From positions 1 to 22,910 of the forward strand of contig BDIU01000187.1 of assembly GCA_002118135.1 (NCBI GenBank): a stretch of 22,910 nt of DNA, given 5' to 3'. Every line of letters begins with the position of its first letter. Positions within the stretch are counted from its first letter, which is position 1. Below are positions 19,701 to 22,910 of this stretch, in pieces. The DNA is from Trebouxia sp. TZW2008. Its lineage: Eukaryota > Chlorophyta > Trebouxiophyceae > Trebouxiales > Trebouxiaceae. The notes beneath the pieces are model-generated. The model did no database searches. It was not told the DNA's origin and was given only the letters and a program-made list of their open reading frames with translations. Both the position numbers and the translations under genes were made by a program.

Positions 19701-21763
19701 CAAGCCATTCACGCAGTCCAAGTCGGCACTGCCAGCCTTGACGTCTCCAGCGTCGATGCAGCCACTACTGTCCGCCTTGCAGACCCAACCCAGTTGGATC
19801 AGATTGCTGCTGGGCTGCGATCTGACTTCAAGTGCTGCATTCTATTGGCAATGGATGCAGCTAAGCAACTCTGCATTGTGACGACACTCAGACCGCTAGT
19901 GCCAGCTGTGGAGGGACAGCTGAGGGCACTCCTGGGCCTGCCCTCCCGGGTCCCTGCACAGCCCCTTGCAGCTGCCCCTCTGCCACATGAGCAGCGCGCC
20001 TTGCAGGCAATTCTGGTGAGCACACGTACATAGCATGTCAGCTCATTTCACTCATATGCAAATATCACATGCTAGTCATGCTCAGGGGGCGAACCTAGGT
20101 ATATACAGGAGCAATCAACTGTCTGTATACGGCATCTCAGCTCACAGTGCATAAAATTGTGTTAGTGCCGTGAAATGACCAGCTGAAATATCCTCTCTAC
20201 AGACACTCTTGATGGTATTGCCTGACATGCTAGTTCAATTGTCTGAGTGTGTCAGTGTGCACAGCATGCTTGTCTGTTCTGCTAGAGGACACTCTCTTCA
20301 TGCATTGTACTATTGACAACTTGTTTGTCCATTCTGCACGCTGGGGTTGCATGCTTTGATGCTCACTTACAGTGCAGAGTTCACCTCCTCAAATGTAGTC
20401 TAATCCTTTATTACTTCTCACTGCCACTTGTGCTTGCTTGCAACAGGGTAGCAGTGCTCAGAGCGTATTACAGGATTTTGGCCAAGGCAAGCTGGGGTCC
20501 ATGATGGCGCTGACTTGTGCACTATTCAAGCACACCTCACTCTGGATATATGGAGGTAGCCAATGCATGCAATGGACCAGCTTTGCTCTTCTTGCACAGA
20601 ATCTGACAGTTTGAGGATTCAAAGTAAAGCTCATTGCTGTCTGCATACTGTCAATCCATTTGCAGGACTGCTGGAACGGGGTTGCAATACTGCCAAAACG
20701 CCTGTTCTTGAGTGATTGCCAGAATTGTTTGTTGTATCTTTCATGTCATGCAGGCTTCATTCGTGATGCCATTGTTCGTGGTGAAACTCACGATGCCATG
20801 GATTTGGATGTGGGTTTGCCACTGACTGGCATGAGCCCCCCACAAGGCATGGCAGATGTCACAAAGCAGGCACAGCAGGCAGGGCTTAGGTTTGTCAGAA
20901 ATCAAGCCACTACAGACTCCAGACTTTGCAAGACGTTCTTTAGAACAGCAGATGGCAGCGCAGAGTTTGAGGTGCAGGTGGGCATACCTGCTTGCCTGAT
21001 ATGGCCTGCAACAGGCATGCACTGGTGCAATTCGCTGCTCAGAAGTTCAGAGTTGGTTCTTTCTGTGAAATGCAGTTTTGCAGTCAGCATCTGTGCATCT
21101 TGCTTACAGGCATGCTGTTTGCCCATGTCCCAGCCGAGTGTACTCATGCCATACCAAGGACTCATTCAGTTGGCAGTAAGCTCAATTTCTGCATTACTGA
21201 CAAAGCCTATGTATTATTGGTGCAGCACCACCATCAGTACCTCAGGTATGATCAGGCAATATGGCGCAAGATATTGCTGACTTTGTGTAAGGTCAGCTGA
21301 TCCTGATTCTGTGTATGTTGCTGGCGGTGTTTTCAGCAGCTTATGTGGCATGCTGGCGCCCCTAGAGTAAAGCACTTTGCCCTCTTGCCTGCTGACAGCA
21401 TGTCAAATAGCAAACGGTCTGCACATCCCATTTGAAGCAGATGAGCTAACGTGTTACTGTCAAGGTAACCCAAACCATGTGTTGAGCAGCATCATTGATA
21501 TCAATGCTGTCCTACAGGTTGTGGACACTGCAGCTTTTGCAAAGAGCAGGGCAAAGATTACTGATTTTGATGTAAACAATCTCAAGCTGTCTCCAAAAGG
21601 GCTTGAGATCAAGATGACAGCTGGTGTTCCTGCACAAGGCCAGGACTTGGACAGTATCTTACAGCACATCAGAGCCAAAACATTGCTGATCTTGCATCGG
21701 CCGCCTCGCATGGAGCGTATTGACAAGATGCAAAACAGAGGCTGGCAAATTCTGAGCTCATGA
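10407..21763 (+). CDS. Gene 2: RRM / Nudix / PARP / DEAH helicase / CCA-type nucleotidyltransferase-head fusion
   Basis: Proposed exons: 10407-10448, 10532-10775, 11009-13122, 13462-13893, 14315-14537, 14977-15241, 16288-16835, 17275-17599, 18316-19144, 19500-20015, 20447-20555, 20754-20977, 21518-21763 (TGA). They sum to 6,117 nt, or 2,038 residues, with consistent phase at all twelve introns and GT-AG borders. The start is the first ATG (10407) of the open frame. Its 14-codon exon ends CSV|GTGAGT and splices in phase to VVRGLAV, completing RRM strand 1. Domain order: RRM (about 11-70), Gln-rich linker (about 96-400), RRM-like (about 404-465), Nudix (about 507-663), PARP (about 755-910), DEAH core (about 945-1397), HA2/OB (about 1399-1674), unknown domain (1675-1846), nucleotidyltransferase head (1847-2038). 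No signal peptide or membrane segment is evident, so it is probably nuclear or cytosolic. Active-site motifs of four enzyme classes are largely intact. Confidence 0.83.
11009..11931 (+). other. Gene 2 Gln/Pro/Ser/Ala-rich low-complexity linker
   Basis: The first 300 or so residues of the large exon are rich in Gln, Ala, Pro and Ser with scattered aromatic residues (repeated YQ, YQP, HQ and QPQ). No domain is recognised. Such low-complexity regions in RNA-binding proteins often promote condensate formation; that role is inference. The exon joins the RRM exon through a phase-1 junction (CCAG|GTAATG to CATCAG|GTGTCC). Several internal CAG|GTGAG sequences could act as cryptic donors, but the frame stays open throughout. 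Confidence 0.7.
11932..12130 (+). other. Gene 2 second RRM-like segment
   Basis: Residues about 404-465 show CTMVVESS (possible strand 1), a helix in DERGLLATWVAAG, AVSAHVTN (strand 2), DLAHVNFSSSAQAAAAVDVL (strand 3 with a degenerate RNP1, then helix 2). The strand-helix-strand-strand-helix order fits an RRM, but the RNP1 aromatic positions are weak, so it may not bind RNA directly. Confidence 0.45.
12241..12715 (+). other. Gene 2 Nudix hydrolase domain
   Basis: Residues about 507-663. The Nudix box lies at residues 541-563 (nt 12343-12411): GKREQGE, then seven residues, then REFQEETAY. This fits GX5EX7REUXEEXGU except for Ala in place of the last Gly and Tyr at the final hydrophobic position. 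All metal-binding Glu residues (E556, E559, E560) are present. Strand SAGVLLMHRP precedes the box, and AWIPL near 663 is a typical Nudix C-terminal strand. The family hydrolyses nucleoside diphosphates linked to another moiety, such as ADP-ribose, NAD(H), mRNA caps and diadenosine polyphosphates. No subfamily motif lets me choose the substrate. Its placement in the same chain as a PARP domain makes ADP-ribose, NAD or NAD-capped RNA attractive candidates. Gene 1 lacks this domain. Confidence 0.88.
12961..13893 (+). other. Gene 2 PARP-type ADP-ribosyltransferase domain
   Basis: The end of exon 11009-13122 gives STEYQHVKAMV and VPAREARFDAW, the lead-in element. Exon 13462-13893 (residues 801-944) gives VFHGTTPP (triad His803), GRGFYTT (Tyr837), HYAAGNGGICLCQVLQGNVK, GYHSV (883-887) and RFMVLFHPDAVCVTHIV. 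The third triad position aligns to a hydrophobic residue (Phe894 by my alignment) rather than Glu, which in the PARP family goes with mono-ADP-ribosylation. A Lys/Glu-rich helix (about 914-944) leads into the helicase. The exon is flanked by phase-0 introns on both sides, so it could be exchanged as a module. Confidence 0.85.
13343..13369 (+). repeat. C-rich tract in an intron
   Basis: A run of C with few A/T interruptions in intron 13123-13461, about 90 nt before the acceptor. It could act as an extended polypyrimidine element, or be simple low complexity. Confidence 0.7.
15242..16287 (+). other. Gene 2 longest intron (1,046 nt), paralogue-specific
   Basis: Lies between codons for SKDFA and WGAVILDEAH, with donor AAG|GTGAGT and acceptor TGCAG|G. 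Gene 1 has continuous coding sequence here, so it was gained in gene 2 or lost from gene 1. It contains a (GAAAA)n run and a 79-codon open frame (15829-16068) with no recognisable product. I see no transposon ends or RNA gene. Confidence 0.75.
15725..15743 (+). repeat. (GAAAA)n microsatellite
   Basis: Nearly four pentanucleotide units inside the long gene 2 intron. Confidence 0.85.
17600..18315 (+). other. Gene 2 intron (716 nt) before the HA2 exon
   Basis: Donor GG|GTAAGC, acceptor TGCAG|G, phase 2, at the same codon position as gene 1 intron 6654-6971. Its 3' half, around 18180-18260, is clearly A/T-richer than its surroundings. No gene or repeat is recognised in it. Confidence 0.7.
18316..19144 (+). 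other. Gene 2 HA2 winged-helix/ratchet and OB-fold region
   Basis: Residues 1399-1674 in one 829-nt exon. Landmarks are REHLLKLDALKE, LTEAGQVLVHMPLEVEMG (winged helix), EEVAIIGCMAA, ETYLNVYEAWLSNN and NWCDQHGL (ratchet), ILQSLCAGYFRQLA, then YRPSVLFG and VLFGEQM with HVSHVDPQWVV (OB-fold signature). This is the standard C-terminal assembly of DEAH/RHA helicases, which guides RNA and receives regulatory partners. The last stretch is Gly/Ala-rich and flexible. Confidence 0.88.
19500..20015 (+). other. Gene 2 uncharacterised conserved domain
   Basis: Residues 1675-1846, paralogous to gene 1 exon 8153-8638 (KEFPLAA, a Cys-Pro turn, a hydrophobic strand followed by a helix, then a Leu-rich helix ending LLGLPSRVP). 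It contains ATTVRLADPTQLDQIAAG and a CCILLAMDAAKQLCIVTT strand pair, which would suit a small alpha/beta RNA-binding fold. I do not recognise the family. Confidence 0.6.
20447..21763 (+). other. Gene 2 class II nucleotidyltransferase head (CCA-adding / poly(A)-polymerase type)
   Basis: Exons 20447-20555, 20754-20977 and 21518-21763 (residues 1847-2038). WIYGGFIRD spans the intron 20556-20753, which interrupts the second Gly codon. AMDLDVGLP gives the DxD pair (D1899, D1901). SAEFEVQ ends exon 20754-20977 and supplies a candidate third carboxylate. ITDFDVNNLKL (1971-1980) matches the RRDFxxNAL motif, and PPRMERIDKMQNRGW (2019-2033) matches the neck-helix start of CCA-adding enzymes. The chain ends there, without the neck, body and tail that select nucleotides and bind tRNA. 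Either the preceding domains supply substrate binding or the head has another donor or acceptor. Confidence 0.75.
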
Positions 21764-22231
21764 TACCTGTGGGTGCTGAGTGATCGAAGTCAGCAACTCA
21801 AATGTACAATGTGAGTTGCCATCTGGCACTGCAAATGCTTAGTGTATTTTGTCACCTGCTGCAGCTATTTCATTATCTCCCTCCCTTCTGCTTGATTGGA
21901 CACGTGCCAAGCATCTGGCAGTACAGGCAATGGATACAGACGAATGCATTTTTTGCTCATTCTGGCAACTGCTCAATGTTAAAAGTCGTTAGTGAGCGGT
22001 TTTGACCTGTTAGCAAAGAACCACATCACTGCGGTGCGCTATGAAGCTGAGAATGTGGGTTGCGTGACCGTCTGTCTTTTTAGGGGGTCGTAGATCTGTG
22101 CACTTCCTCAGTCGCGAAGATCTACCAAGTCTTTTCCATTGATTCAGATCTGCAGGTGTACACGCAGCGCAGAAAACCACATTTATGTCATCCTGCAGAT
22201 TAGCGCAGATTAGTCATCTAGGTATACCCGG

Positions 22232-22339
22232 AGATTTCTGGCGCTGCAGACCTGCACATCCGCAGACTTCCGGCTCTGCAGATCGTCAGACCCTGAGACA
22301 CACGAAGATTTCTGGCCAATAAGTATGCGTAGATTTCTG
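22232..22339 (+). repeat. Cluster of AGATTTCTG motifs
   Basis: AGATTTCTG occurs exactly at 22232-22240, 22306-22314 and 22331-22339, with a related AGACTTCCG at 22264-22272. Each is embedded in a similar CGNAGATTTCTGGCC-like context. Could be a degenerate repeat or a cluster of regulatory sites. Confidence 0.6.
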
Positions 22340-22625
22340 ACCGGGAAATATGCAGAGACTTGCGGTATCGTTACTCAGTGTGTATTCCTGTGTACGCGGA
22401 TGTGTTAAGATCTTTGCTGCTCAAAGACCTACGAAATTGCGTTTGTATCGATTGTTGCAGATGTGCAGAGGTCGAAAGTCGCGTGTAACTTCGCATGGAA
22501 GATACATGCAGAGATGCATGTTGGTCTATATGCCTGAATGTCTGAAATGATGGATATTGACATATTTACAAGTATTCAAGATTGCCAAAACTTCCATCTG
22601 TTAAAACTCTCCAGTTGTGTCCTCT

Positions 22626-22660
22626 CACACACACACACACAGACACACACACACAAACAC
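22626..22660 (+). repeat. (CA)n microsatellite
   Basis: An interrupted CA dinucleotide run (one G and one AA interruption) in the intergenic region downstream of gene 2. Confidence 0.9.
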
Positions 22661-22840
22661 AGAGTTCAACACACTGGCCTTTTGACTCATAGGACTCTGA
22701 TAATAAAGGCACAACCCAGCTCTTCTACAACCATAGTCACTATGTCACTAGTAGATTGACTTGGCAGGGCTTGAAAACCACCTAGGACTTTGCCACTACT
22801 TTGCCACCTTGAGCCTGAGCGTAAGTGCCTCTTCTTGCAG

Positions 22841-22910
22841 CCTGTGCAGTCTGGTGTTGATCCACTGGCAGTTGATATAATGCCCTTTCCCTCTGCCGTT
22901 GTGCTGTCAC
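22841..22910 (+). CDS. Possible exon running off the right edge
   Basis: After a good acceptor (CTTCTTGCAG ending at 22840) one frame stays open to the window end and reads PVQSGVDPLAVDIMPFPSAV. The composition is coding-like but the product is not recognised. It could be an internal exon of a third gene; no start codon or upstream exon can be placed with confidence. Confidence 0.3.

Larger units (their letters stand above)
21764..22840. other. Intergenic region downstream of gene 2
   Basis: About 1,080 nt with no supported gene. It holds three AGATCT-containing sites (about 22089, 22118 and 22146), a cluster of AGATTTCTG motifs, a CA microsatellite, and an AATAAA at 22702-22707 too far away to be a confident gene 2 polyadenylation signal. 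It may contain the promoter of a further plus-strand gene. Confidence 0.6.

Noticed and set aside
1..22910. tRNA or rRNA genes
   Set aside because: No B-box-like GTTCRANNC with a matching A box and acceptor stem was seen by eye on either strand, and there is no rRNA-like conserved sequence.

Overview
This is nuclear DNA of an intron-rich eukaryote. Coding sequence is split into many exons with GT-AG introns of roughly 80 to 1,050 nt, acceptors are usually TTGCAG or TGCAG, and base composition is balanced. I lean towards a unicellular green alga, possibly a trebouxiophyte, with low confidence. The usual chlorophyte TGTAA polyadenylation signal does not lie just downstream of either gene.

Nearly the whole window is two large plus-strand genes in tandem. 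They are paralogues over their C-terminal two thirds. Gene 1 runs from the left edge to 9706 and its 5' end lies outside the window. Gene 2 runs from 10407 to 21763. My exon chain for gene 2 (13 exons) keeps phase throughout and gives 6,117 coding nt, or 2,038 residues. Gene 1 keeps phase from 762 to 9706, about 1,553 codons.

The shared part, in order, is a PARP-type ADP-ribosyltransferase, a DEAH/RHA helicase core, HA2 winged-helix/ratchet and OB-fold regions, a conserved domain I do not recognise, and a head domain like those of class II CCA-adding enzymes and bacterial poly(A) polymerases (GGxxRD, DxD, DFDxNNL). The N-termini differ. Gene 1 has a kinase-like domain with HGS for HRD and DFA for DFG, then a poly-Gln stretch. 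Gene 2 has an RRM, a long Gln-rich linker, a second RRM-like segment and a Nudix hydrolase with a near-perfect Nudix box.

Gene 2 keeps canonical helicase motifs. Gene 1 has lost several (PRR to SQA, DEAH to DDAH, SAT to SAH, QRRGRAGR to RRRSLAGR) although its reading frame is open, so it looks like a pseudo-enzyme partner. The 5' part of gene 1 also has an in-frame TAA near 134 and a one-base frame change at a CTT-TGA sequence near 485-490.

Inferred role: a single polypeptide combining RNA binding, Nudix hydrolysis, ADP-ribosyl transfer, RNA unwinding and nucleotidyl transfer suggests RNA-end or NAD/ADP-ribose-linked RNA processing. This is the strongest candidate here for an undescribed system. 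Non-coding stretches hold a 36-bp minisatellite, microsatellites, a spaced AGATTTCTG motif, and short sequence blocks shared between introns at non-equivalent positions. A short open exon at the right edge may begin another gene.
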